A DNA stretch of 64,000 bases from Porodaedalea pini (lineage: Eukaryota; Basidiomycota; Agaricomycetes; Hymenochaetales; Hymenochaetaceae), in NCBI GenBank assembly GCA_002794775.1, contig NBAY01000003.1, forward strand, positions 682,001 to 746,000. The letters are read 5' to 3'. A model generated the notes under the pieces. The model was given only the letters and a program-made list of their open reading frames with translations. It did not search any database and had not been told where the DNA came from. Position numbers and translations under genes: made by a program. Of this stretch, positions 22,481-32,840 are shown one piece after another (positions within the stretch are counted from its first letter, which is position 1; each line of letters opens with the position of its first letter).

Positions 22481-25400
22481 ATGTCGCAAGCTAGAATGTA
22501 AGTGTTCGTGCGTATCACCACGTCGCTGCTTTTACTGATGTCCGCGCGCCCAGAACCTTACGTCCGCCGCCAAACGTCGAGTTTATCGAAGGCATGTCTT
22601 GCTTGAAGCCCGCAAGGACCTCTGGACTGACGATATCTAAATGACAGGTTATCCTGGTATACCTGCAGGCCATGACCGACCACACGCCGAAGTCAGAGGA
22701 GTACGTAGGATGAATACATCGGTGGACAACAACGAAGCTTATCACCGTTTTGACAGAGTATCGAACTGCGGCTACCCGCGCAGGGAACCAAGGCAAAGTG
22801 GGTCCGTGTCGAACTGAAGAAGGTTGAAACCTTGCCCGGGGGAGGCCAATCCAATACGTTCTACGACTTTGTTGGACAAAGTCCTGTGAAGGTGTGGGAG
22901 GCGAACGGAGAGTGGAGTCTGCTGCACACTGTAAGTCATTGTCGTCGAATATGTTTATTAGACATCTAACGTCTCTTTAGCAAGATTTCCCGTTTGCTAT
23001 CAGAATCCCAGAGTCTATTCCGCCTAGTATTGCACTTGAGAAAGGCGGTTTGTGTTTTTCCATAATGTTAACCTTGTAGCTTAGAAACTCAGTCACGCTT
23101 TGTACAGCGGGTATCAGGTACGAGCTCAACGCGACGATCTGTACGAAGGGCAAAAAGTTGGTGTGTCTGCTGTAACTATGAGAATCCATTACTCATTTCC
23201 CGCAGGGGATTCTTCTTCAAGAAGACGGACGCTACCTTATCGACCAGCCACCCGATTATCATTGACAAGCATGAGTTACACTCTACGTGGCCTGTCTACG
23301 CACAGCCGGAAAGCCGACATGTAGTCGAGGACTTACTCATCTTGACGGTCGACCGCACACATACGTGTTATGGCCCTGGCGATAGGGTCAAAGTCCTTGC
23401 GACCTTCAAGAATGACGGCATTCCAGCGTCAGCTTTGCGTGCCTTCGAGTTTCTATTGAAGGAGACTGTCATATACCGAGCAGGACCTCATGTGTCAGGA
23501 AAGAAGGGCGCTCCGCAGGTGCACGTCACGCCAATTGGCGAGCAGAAGGTTCCTGTAAATATGACTGTCTACCAGGGGCAGCAACACAGAGCAGAGCTTG
23601 GGTGTTTTATCCCGCAGACACATACGACCACGACGGTCAGCGCTGCCCGACACATGGATATTGCTTATAGCATCAATGTCAAGGCAGTGATGGCTACGGG
23701 AAAGCCTTTGCTGATGGAGCTGCCTGTAACAGTGTCGAACTGGCCCAGGTACGCCTCGTTGCTTTTTGAAAACGACTAAGGTCAGCTAAGCAATAACAAT
23801 TCGTGCAGAAACATGTCAATAGAAGCAGTCAGGTAAGATCTTCTTGTCTTCACAATTACAGCTGACTCAACCTGGCTTTTAAGACGAATCGGCCCTGCCC
23901 CTAACTTGTCTTTGATTGCGCCGATAAACATTTCTCAACAACACACCGTACCGAACACGATCGGAGTGACACGTCCAACTCCCCAGGCTCAGTCGACTCA
24001 GCAACCAGGATACAGCACAGTGCCTGGACGCTCCGGTCTCTTCCCGACGCAACATCAACAAACCAACGAGCGTCTAACTTCTCAGACCATGTCGCAGACA
24101 TCTAGTCAGTATGGTGATCCTGTAACAGGGCCAAGAAGCAACTATGATGAATTCGGTTTTTCTGTCGCTGGACCTTCGCATTCTGCTGTTCCCAGGGGAG
24201 CGTCTCCTGCTATAGGCGCCGATTATGGTGGGGCGGCAATGCGTCGGCCTCCTGTGAACACAAACCCGTCTCGGAGACTAACTCTGGCAAATGCTGAAAT
24301 GGACTCGGAGCCTGATTCTCCCCCATCTGTCCAACCTTCTCCAAAGAAGATCATGACAGCCTTAGAAGAAAAGAGGCAGCTCCAAAACGCGTTTAACGAG
24401 TCTTCTGCTGGAGGTTCGGGCTCTTCAGCGGTTGCTGCTAACGGTGACTCGTCGCTACCCCAGACGACGACAGCTGCTCCACAACGTTCGGCGTGGCTTA
24501 CCGCAGAAGAGGAGAAACAAAGACTTTTCAATAGCGCAAGGCAGCAAGCTCTGAAGACGCAGGCCAGCATGGGCAACAATATGTCTCCTATGGTTCGTCT
24601 TTGTTAAGTTCAGTATTGTATATATTTGGCTAAACTTCTCTTTAGCCAGGATCAGGGCCAGAACTCTTGGAGTCAGCTCGGCAGGACTCCCCTCCTGCGC
24701 CAACGTCGATGCCAGTTCCAGAGCCTGCGCCAGCTCCGAGGAAGGCTGTCGCATCCAAGAAGGACACTCCTTGGCCAACAGCTGAAGAGGAAAAGATGCG
24801 TTTGTACAACTCTGCACAGAGTGCTGCTCGCAGAGTCCAAGCTCAGGGGCTTTCCGAAGGTTTCTCAGGAGGATCTGGTATGAATGGAGGGTCTCCGCCT
24901 GCTACGAAGACGTATTTCGGCGAACGCCCAGGCTCAAGCCATAACTCGAGTACAATGAGTCATGATGCAGCCGCCTATCCCGTCAAACAGGTGCAGCCGA
25001 CGGAGTCCAAATCTGCAGGTGCTCAATTGTATCAGCATGCAATGGCATCTATGAGCAGGAACCCATCTGCGCAGATTTCCGTTGCTCAGGCTGTGAATCC
25101 GCCATCTCCTCCGGCATCTAAGCCATCGAATTCAGCTGCGCCTTTGAAAGCATATCCAACAGCTGAGGAAGAAAAGGCTGCTTTGCGCTACTATGAAGCA
25201 AAGCGTGCAGTTGATCGACACCAGCACACTGGGAGTATGGATCAGATGGCATCGTCCTCTGCAGCTGCTGAAGGTCCCATTGCATACGAGGATCTTTTCC
25301 CTGCCGGACCTTCGCCCACTCAAGCTGGATCGTCTCAAGCAGTCAACGGATATGGACGTCGAATGTCGGAAGCAACCAATGATGACAATGACCTCCCGCC

Positions 25401-26112
25401 ACCAAATTCCCCGCCACCTCCCTCGATGCCAGCTTCGACAATTCAATCTGCATTATCGGAAAAGGAGCGCTTACGGCGCAAGTACGAGGCTGAAGACGCA
25501 GCTTCCAGTGCTGCGGCAGCGAGCCCGCCCACGCCACCTGCGCGCGCGTCCGGAAGCCGGGCAAGCCCACCAGGGTATGGTGCTCCGCCGTCCTCTAGGA
25601 CACAGCCCTTACCACCCGCCAATTACTCTGGACCAAGGCTTCTGACGGCTGCTGAAGAGAAGGCAAGACTGCGTGCCCAGATGGAAGCAGAAGATGCTGC
25701 GGCTGCGGCTGGCGGCAGCAGCGGGAGCACACGTCCATCTGCACCCCTTTCGGCCTCTTCGAAACCATCCCCAGGAAACGCGCCTTCGCGTACCTCTTCA
25801 ATTTCTCACGCGAATCACGAGCCGGTCGAAGAGTTCGTTCCCCCACCTCCACCTCCTCCTTTGGCTCCTCGTCCTCCTGCAGAGTACATACAGCAGACAA
25901 AGGAAGAGGATCTTCGCTCTCAGGCTGAACATGTTATACCCCCTAATTCGCTTTCGCCCCCTGCGGTCGACGACTCGCGGGTTGACTTTGGATTATCTTT
26001 CCGTCCATTCTCTCCTCTGGATCTCGGTGTAAACTTCGATTCTATCAACAGGAGGACGGGTTCGGTCCCGGCTCCGCCGCCTCTGCCTCCCAAAGTTCCC
26101 GTATCTCAGTGA
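22481..26112 (+). CDS. Alpha-arrestin-like protein with repeated AEEEK motifs in its tail
   Basis: The N-terminal arrestin fold runs from MSQARITLRPPPNVEFIEG through KAKWVRVELKKVETLPGGG, FPFAIRIPESIPPSIALEKG, DKHELHSTWPVYAQPESR and LTVDRTHTCYGPGDRVKV to PVTVSNWPR (to about 23,800). Fungal alpha-arrestins recruit Rsp5/Nedd4 ubiquitin ligases to membrane proteins; a PPGY motif (SPPGYGAPP, near 25,570) would suit a WW domain. The remaining two thirds are Ser/Pro/Ala-rich and carry at least six helical repeats: ALEEKRQLQ, TAEEEKQRLFNSA, TAEEEKMRLYNSA, TAEEEKAALRYYEA, SEKERLRRKYEAEDAA and TAAEEKARLRAQMEAEDAA. About eight introns, one of them apparently GC-AG. The arrestin half is confident; the tail's role is unknown. 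Confidence 0.88.
22592..22647 (+). other. Probable GC-AG intron in the arrestin gene
   Basis: The exon ends GAAG and the intron begins gcatgt and ends gacag. Only a GC donor here joins FIEG to YPGIPAGHDRPHAEVRG in one frame; the neighbouring GT (from 22595) puts a stop into the next exon. The surrounding AAG|GCATGT is close to the usual GC-donor consensus. Confidence 0.7.
24350..25700 (+). repeat. Protein-level repeat array: six AEEEK-type helices
   Basis: Six copies of a T/S-A-x-E-E-K-x-x-L motif with following charged or Ala-rich residues, at roughly 24355, 24495, 24775, 25155, 25450 and 25645. They are separated by Pro/Ser linkers of unequal length. Copies two and three share EEEKxRLxNSA; copies five and six share EAEDAA. 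A weaker seventh (TKEEDLRSQAE) lies near 25900. Confidence 0.8.
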
Positions 26113-26396
26113 AAGTTTACCAGTCGTTTGCTCTCATAATCCTTGTCTACGAGGTTTCTACATTCTTTATATTCCCTCTCAATTATTACCTCCCTATATA
26201 TCTCTTCATCTGTAAGTTGTTCTATGGCCTGCTCTTCGTTAATCCACTCTCCTTTCCCTTGGATCTCACGCTATTTGCTATTTATACTTGACTAACAAAC
26301 CGTAGTTGGAATACAATCAATAGTACATGCTATCTAAATTTTTATACAAAGCGTGCTCGTACATTACCCGCTATGAGGTTCGATCTTACATTTCGA

Positions 26397-28687
26397 TCAT
26401 CGTTTCCTCTTCGATTTCGTCTGTGTGCGCTCAATGCTGGGCTGATCAACCTCGGATTTGCGTTTGCGGGTCTTTTTCGACGGCTCTGGCAGAGCTGCAG
26501 CAGCAACCGGAGAGGCTGCAGGGTCATCCTTGATGCTTGCGCGAGCCATTGGCGGTGACGATATATCGGACTGGCCCGATTGAGAAGCAACTTCGTCCAC
26601 AAAGGCACTGAGCCTTGGAGATATGGAAGGATCAGGAGCTTTATCCGCAAGAGGGTCGAGATTGTCGGGGTTGTAATCACTGAATGATGTTCCACTCTGG
26701 TTTTCGCCATTTTGTCTCGTCAATTCGTTGATGAAGGCGTTGAAGTCGAAGTCAGGAAGCGTTGGTTGGAATGATACATTGTTTGAGTCTGTGGAAGTGT
26801 CCGTGCTTATGCCATTAGAAGGGTCTGTGGAGACGGCGGAGGCAGAGGAGGGATTGGGTAAAACGTCTGCTTGATCATGTGAAAACAAAGCGTCACTGTC
26901 TCCCTCACCACCGAACTCCGAGTCGTCACGCATGCCCTCCAGCTGCTGAGGGTCTAAGCCTAGATGCTTAATGAGCGACTCGATATTAGAATCCATCATG
27001 TTCACGTGATCAGTGATCACCGAGGACGCATCGCTCGTCTTGTCCAGCCTGTTCGCATTCTCAATGTATGGCTCGAAGGAAATCCCGGGCATGTCGTCCG
27101 TATGCAGCAGCGACATCGTCTGCGAGTCTGGCTCGACGATGTCGAAATTGACAGGCACAGTAAGAGTGGGATCTGGGGGTTGCTGGTATTGCGGGTGAGA
27201 GTAAGGATCGAAGACGTTGCCCGAATATCCATTCGAGTCGTCTGTGACGGGAGCATTGAGATCGAGAGGGGGAGGCATAGGAATGTTTTGCTGCTGCTGT
27301 TGTAAATTCAGCATGTTAAGGAGTCGTTGCAATGATCCAGGAGAGTTGACAATGGACTGCAACAGTTCTTGACTCGGTCCCGAAGAAGTAGAAGTCAGCG
27401 CAGTTGCTGGATTTGAGTCACTGGGGCGAGGATACGAAGATGGTACCGCCGAAGAGTCCGCGTTAGGAAGCGTGTTTGAAAAGGGGATGAATGGTGGTTG
27501 ACTCGAAAAGTTCCCGCCCATCAGAACGTCGGCTGTCATCGGAGGTTGTGTTGGATATTGCGACATTGGAGTCTGCGCATCCGGAGTTTCTGGGACGACA
27601 GACGAGGTCTTCGATGCAGCGGGAGAGGGAGACACTTCCACAAACCGATCTAAGCCACAAATATGAGTATGCGGTGAAGACTGAGTTGCAATGCAGAAGG
27701 CTTACTCGACGGCGTGCTTTCGTCAGTCGTTGTCTCGGTCATCGGCTCATCACCATCTAGAGGTTCCAGAGGCTTATCCTTTACCGATTGAACACCACCT
27801 TCTATCATCAGACGTTGCCGCTTACGAGGGATGCCCGCATGAGGCGACGCGTGAACCGGAGAGCCTTTGTGGGCGGCCTGATTCCCAAAAACGCCAGCGA
27901 GAAACTTGAGAATGCGGTTGATTGTGTCTTGTTGCTTCTGGTGTCGCTCGCGCGCGTCCAACGCCTCCTGCCACAGATGCTGGTTCGAAGATTTGAGGTC
28001 ATTCAGATCGGCGGATATGGTCGCTTGGTGGCGCTTGATTGCTGCAATGCCGTTGATGATCGAGTTTATGTCCACCAGCGAACCCGGATTGAGACCACCT
28101 GCTACAAACCCAGGAGCAGCACCCTCCTTCTCTGCTAACGGAATGTCGTCCCCCTGTCGCTCCTGCGCCTGCTTCTTGCGGGTGATGAGGCAAAGCAGGT
28201 CCGGCTGTCCCCTACGGAAGTTCTGATGCTCGAAGTTCCAGATTTCAGTCTCGGTCTCAGATTTGAGGACACCCTGCTGCAGATGGGGAATCTTGTGGAA
28301 GCCGTACATGTTAAGCTGTCTGACGAAAGACGCGAAGTTACTGTGTTTGAACCACCGCGGGAGGACATCGTGCGCAACGCGTTCGTGGTCGAGGACTGTG
28401 CATCAAAATAAACACTAGTATTTTCATAGCCAGGAGACGGATTGGACTCACCAAAGAACGAGTCGCCGTTTTCTGACCAGCGTATAAGACTGTCTGTTGC
28501 AGAATCACTGACCATCCTGGACAGGCAGAGAGTTAGCTCAACCACCAGCGCCTGTACCCAATGTGCCTTGAAATACTTACTCGTATAATTTCTGAAGAAA
28601 TGGGGGAACGGCCTGCCTAGTCGCTTTGCTCAGCGAGCCTGGCACCGCCCTCGTCATGCGCGAGAGCGCGACTTGGTTGTCGGACAT
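26397..28687 (-). CDS. HSF1: Heat shock transcription factor family protein
   Basis: A nuclear trimeric activator that binds inverted nGAAn repeats. The N-terminal DNA-binding domain reads [24 protein letters not shown], then (spliced) [36 protein letters not shown], the recognition-helix signature of the family. It ends with [19 protein letters not shown] coiled-coil oligomerisation region follows ([30 protein letters not shown]). The long C-terminal part is acidic and Ser/Pro/Gln-rich (LNLQQQQQN), suggesting activation domains, and ends in basic clusters (KKTRKRK, KSKRKR). ATG at 28685-28687; several introns in the N-terminal third. It could be Hsf1 or a paralogue such as Sfl1; the DNA-binding domain alone does not decide. 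Confidence 0.93.
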
Positions 28688-28876
28688 GGTGGTCGAATGC
28701 GGATCGGATGCGAGTGTGCGTCCCGATCCTCGAAGGTGATATGCTTATGTACTTCTCTCAATCTCAATTTTTTATCTCGTTCTTCTATCGTCAATGTGTC
28801 TACACGTCATTCACACGTAGAGGGGTCGACTTGCGCGTTCCATTCCGACACACAAGGAAAGAAATATGCAAAGAAT

Positions 28877-29700
28877 TTATTTCTGCTTCCGATAGGCTGA
28901 GCTCACTATCATACAACGCCTCATTATTGTGGTCAACCCCGCAGAGACCAATCCCAAAGGTGGTATAATCCACTCCAGCACCCACGTCCATTGTGTCTCC
29001 AATTCTAGCTGCTGAACAAGCTCGCACACCTGTCCTTCAAGCTCTTCCAGTGCCCCAGAATTGTCAATCACTATGTCGGCATATCTGGCTTTTGAAGATA
29101 TCGGCATTTGCGATTTCATCCGTGACAAAGCTGCTTCTTCAGTCGAGTTGTCCCGAGCCATTAGGCGTTTCAATTGCATCTCTTCAGAGCTAGAAAGTTG
29201 TCAATAACGAGATAGTCGAAGGGAGGACGCTCTATAAGTAACGTACCAACTAACCACGACCACCTTCCCAACCCAATTGTGCAGCCCAGTCTCGATCAGC
29301 AGAGGAACGTCGATAACGCAGAATCTCTTCCCTCCCATCCAGGCTTTGATGACTTCCCACAGCATTGCTCTTCGAACGGCAGGATGAACAATGTAATTCA
29401 GCTTCTTCCTTTTCCCTTCGTCCCCGAAGATGACCGCCCCGAGCTTTTGACGATCAAGGGTGCCATCAGGAAGCAGGATGTCGTGCCCGAAGTAGTTTAC
29501 AATCTGAGAATGAGCCCTTGTGCCCGGGAGGACGACCTGACGCGCAATGACATCGGCATCGACGACTGTAACTGACTGAGATTTGAGCAACGATGAGACC
29601 GTAGATTTTCCCGTAGCAATACCACCAGTCAGCCCGACCACTAATTAGACGATGCTGAGAATGACATTGACCATGCTTGGACGAGCCACGCACCGAGCAT
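28877..29700 (-). CDS. CAB5: Dephospho-CoA kinase (CoaE/Cab5 family)
   Basis: Phosphorylates dephospho-CoA at the ribose 3'-OH, the last step of CoA synthesis. Exon one is only seven bases (ATGCTCG, 29694-29700); splicing gives MLVVGLTGGIATGKST, with the P-loop at residues 7-15. Then follow VVDADVIARQVV, LDRQKLGAVIF, LNYIVHPAVRRAM and VIDVPLLIETGL, all family landmarks, and after an intron near 29190-29220 EEMQLKRLMARD and YADIVIDNSGALEEL. The C-terminal tail (WTWVLEWIIPPLGLVSAG) is hydrophobic and may touch a membrane. About 250 residues, usual for the eukaryotic single-domain enzyme. It is head to head with the VID28-like gene (143 bp). Confidence 0.95.
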
Positions 29701-29843
29701 AGCGGCTGGCTTGATGTGACGGTTAGGAGGGAGAACGCGTGTGATGGCTAGTTGGCTCTTTTGAATCTGAGCCATTTTCTCACCGTCCACGTCCTCTCGA
29801 CGCCGACAACGTCTGCCGCTCACATTCCCTGGGGTGCTGAAGA

Positions 29844-32668
29844 ATGGTTGATGTGCTTGGTTATCTGAAGCACACGAAGAATACGCTCATCGGTAACCCT
29901 TCTGCAAAACTTGATCTCAAGCGCACACGGGAGCATGAAGGACCTTTGTTGACTTCGTACGCACCGGGCCTCCGACTAAAGCTTGCAATACGTCTCACTG
30001 CCTTTCAGTATTGTCAGCTATGTGAACTTCAATACCATAGTGGATGAGAAGGCAGGATCTTCAAGTTCCATTGATTCAACTACTGCACAAATACGTGCCG
30101 AGGCAGCGAATGTCGTCGCCTCGCTTGCTCATGGTGAGGCATGCAAATGCCATCCGCATTTCTGTAGAGGTCTCTGATATTCTCAGGTTCTTAGGTCCTC
30201 GAGAAGTTCTCTTTGGACTCCTCGAAGCGGACGCGATCAGTGCGGTACTAAATGCTCTGGCTGCCCTCTCTGGGCGCGACCCCACCTCTCTTAAGATCGC
30301 CATCACTAGGGCGCTTAGGGCGCTCTGTGTCGCAATTGCAAACTGTGCGGGCCTTTCTTTGTGGGGTTTAGGCGAAGAGAGTCTCGAATTACAGGCCGAA
30401 ACGCGGTCCACCCTGGACTACATATTTCAGGTAGGTCTGCCTGTGTTCAACTAATTTTCTGTCTTGTGGCTAACAGATTTCTTAGACCCAAGCTCTCGAT
30501 GTCTACTTGCCTTTACTCGAAAGCCATACGCCTATGATCAAGCTCTATATCGCTCAACTGCTGGCATATGCCGTGCGAGTATCGAAGCACCGCATTGCGG
30601 TCACAGATTGGCTTCCTCCAGCGGAAAGAGTAAAAGAGAACAAGGGCAAACGAGGGTGGGAGGTTTCTGCATTAGTAGATGCGAATTCTCCTGGGAGGCA
30701 GGGCGGATGGGTCATGAGACAGCTGACTGAGATGTTGAGAAGCAAGGATTTTGCAGTGAGTCTCTGGTCCTATCCACACTAGTCTGGTATAGCTCATAGT
30801 TTTGAAGATTCAAGAAGTCTCACTTTATGCAGTGGCAGCACTGGTAAAAGACAATCCGAACATCGCACTTGTCCTATCGAAGTCGGCTACAGAACAAAAG
30901 TGTCAGTCCTTCTTCCCCCATATGTTGCTTTATGATGCTAAGGTGACATCTGTAGCGACTCAGTCAGTCCTATCCATAGCCTCAGATCTTTCACGAAATA
31001 GGAGGTCTGAAGTGCGATTAGCAGCATGTTTATGGTCTGTGACAATCCATTGCTAACAGTTTAATTAACTGACTGAGCATCCAAAAAGTGTAACAAACAT
31101 TCTACGCTCACTTAGTTCAAATCACAACCGTCGACTATCCAGCACGATAATACACGTACTGAACGCAATAATCTCGAATGTCAGCGAGTCAACTACGAAT
31201 CGCACAAAAGCTTGTCATATACTGAGTACACACGTCTGAGGCTATTGCTTGGAAACATATTCTAACGGCACTTGAAGGCTCGCTTGTTGCTGATGATTCT
31301 GACCGTTGCATTGATGCCTGGAAGTCTGGAGTGCTCGTCAAATTAGCAGAGGTTGTAAGCGCAATAACTCCATCGACGAAACCTCAAGAATGGGAAGATG
31401 GCGAGGCTATCGATATCTCGCGACTGCGGGAGGCGAGTAACGTTATTCTGGTGCCTAATGCACATGTCAGCTAACTAAGGATGTAGGCAGCTTTGTCCGC
31501 TGTCGCCGCGTTAGCTCTGCTGGACAATGATATACGAAACGAGGTAGCGGGTGTTCTCAACCTTCTCCCTCTTATAGCCGTTTGCCTCGAACACCCTTAT
31601 GCAGGAGTGCGGTACGGAGCATGCCATTGTGTACGTGCCTTAGGCCGTTCAATCCGTGTCCTACGAACAAATATCCTGGACTCAGGGGTCGGGATCACCC
31701 TTTGCGAGATCGTTGAGGATCATAATGAGGACACACGAGTGTCGAATATTGCATTAGCCGCTTTGTGTAATCTTTTGAATGATTTCTCACCCTTGCGGCA
31801 GGTAAGTCAATTACGACTATGTATTCGAGATTTTGTTGATTCCACTATACTCGTAGACAATCATGGACCGAGGAATGGTGGCTCGGATCGCAGAGCTGGC
31901 CAGAGCGCCGGAAGTTGCACTAAGAGTCAGTGCTTTGTGGGCAGTCAAGAATCTTCTCAACAAAGCGAGTTCCGGAGACAAGGAGTCCGTTATGAAGCAG
32001 ATAAGGTGGAGTTATCTGAGATCGTGAGTAACCACAGACATGCCATCGGAATTGCTACTAAAGAGTACGTTTGTAGCTGCCTCGTTGACTCTAAAGAGGA
32101 CATACAGGAGCAGGCACTTAACATCGTTGGAAACATAGCATCGTCCCCGGAAGATATAGCCATCGTGTTTCAGAATATTTCGAGCGACGACCTCATGAGT
32201 ATTCTGGCTGATTCTCTGGAGTCTCCGAGCGAAGAAGTTGTATGCCAAGTCAGTACGCCTTTGTATTGCTGATCATCTCTATAACCAACCTCACCCTTTC
32301 CGCAGGCCGTGAAGGTCGTCAGCAACATATCTAACGGACGCGTGCAACGAAACTACGTAACCTCTACCCCGCGCATCCTCTCGTCTCTCCGTACTTGTCT
32401 CGTCCATCATCGCTCTGAGATCCGCCACGCCGCTGTTTCCTGCGTCGAGGTGCTTGCACGTACGCATCCATACAAGATGAAAGAGTTCGGCATCGACGAG
32501 ACCCTCAAGCAGATCCTTCGGGAGGCGCTCAACCTGAACATGAGTCTAGGCTCTGACTTGCCTCCTGAAGCGCGTAGGAGGATGAGTGCGTCGGTGATAA
32601 GCGTAGACAACGCGCAGGAGTTGCGGGAAATGGTGCAGAACGCGCTGAGGGCTATTGAGGGCGGATAA
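29844..32668 (+). CDS. VID28: Armadillo-repeat subunit of the GID/CTLH ubiquitin ligase (Vid28/Gid5/ARMC8)
   Basis: A scaffold of the GID E3 complex that degrades gluconeogenic enzymes in yeast. The N-terminus VLGYLKHTKNTLIGN matches the ARMC8 start. Armadillo repeats run throughout: IRAEAANVVASLAHG, VYLPLLESHTPMIKLYIAQLLAY, IQEVSLYAVAALVKDNP, AALSAVAALALLDNDIRNEV, YAGVRYGACHCVRALGRS and VSNIALAALCNLLNDFSPLRQ. The conserved VALRVSALWAVKNLLNKA follows, then DSKEDIQEQALNIVGNIA and EIRHAAVSCVEVLARTHPYK. An internal loop rich in Lys/Gly (ERVKENKGKRGWEV) interrupts one repeat. About 12 introns, some unresolved near 31070-31240. The C-terminal half is unambiguous; the N-terminal exon chain is approximate. 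Confidence 0.88.
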
Positions 32669-32840
32669 GTCTCGGTTGAATGTCATGTTGGTATGAATTA
32701 AGGGTTGTATCTATCACTATTCCATCTATCCATAATTGCATCTTTATCTAATAAGTACTGCAGGGTCTCCTCGTGATTGCAGTCTCTGAGAGATCAGAAA
32801 ATAAGGATAGTGGGTTCAAAGTCCGACACAACGTGCTTTG

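Noticed and set aside
32795..32835. Possible tRNA T-arm (GGGTTCAAAGTCCG)
   Set aside because: No matching acceptor, D or anticodon arms around it.
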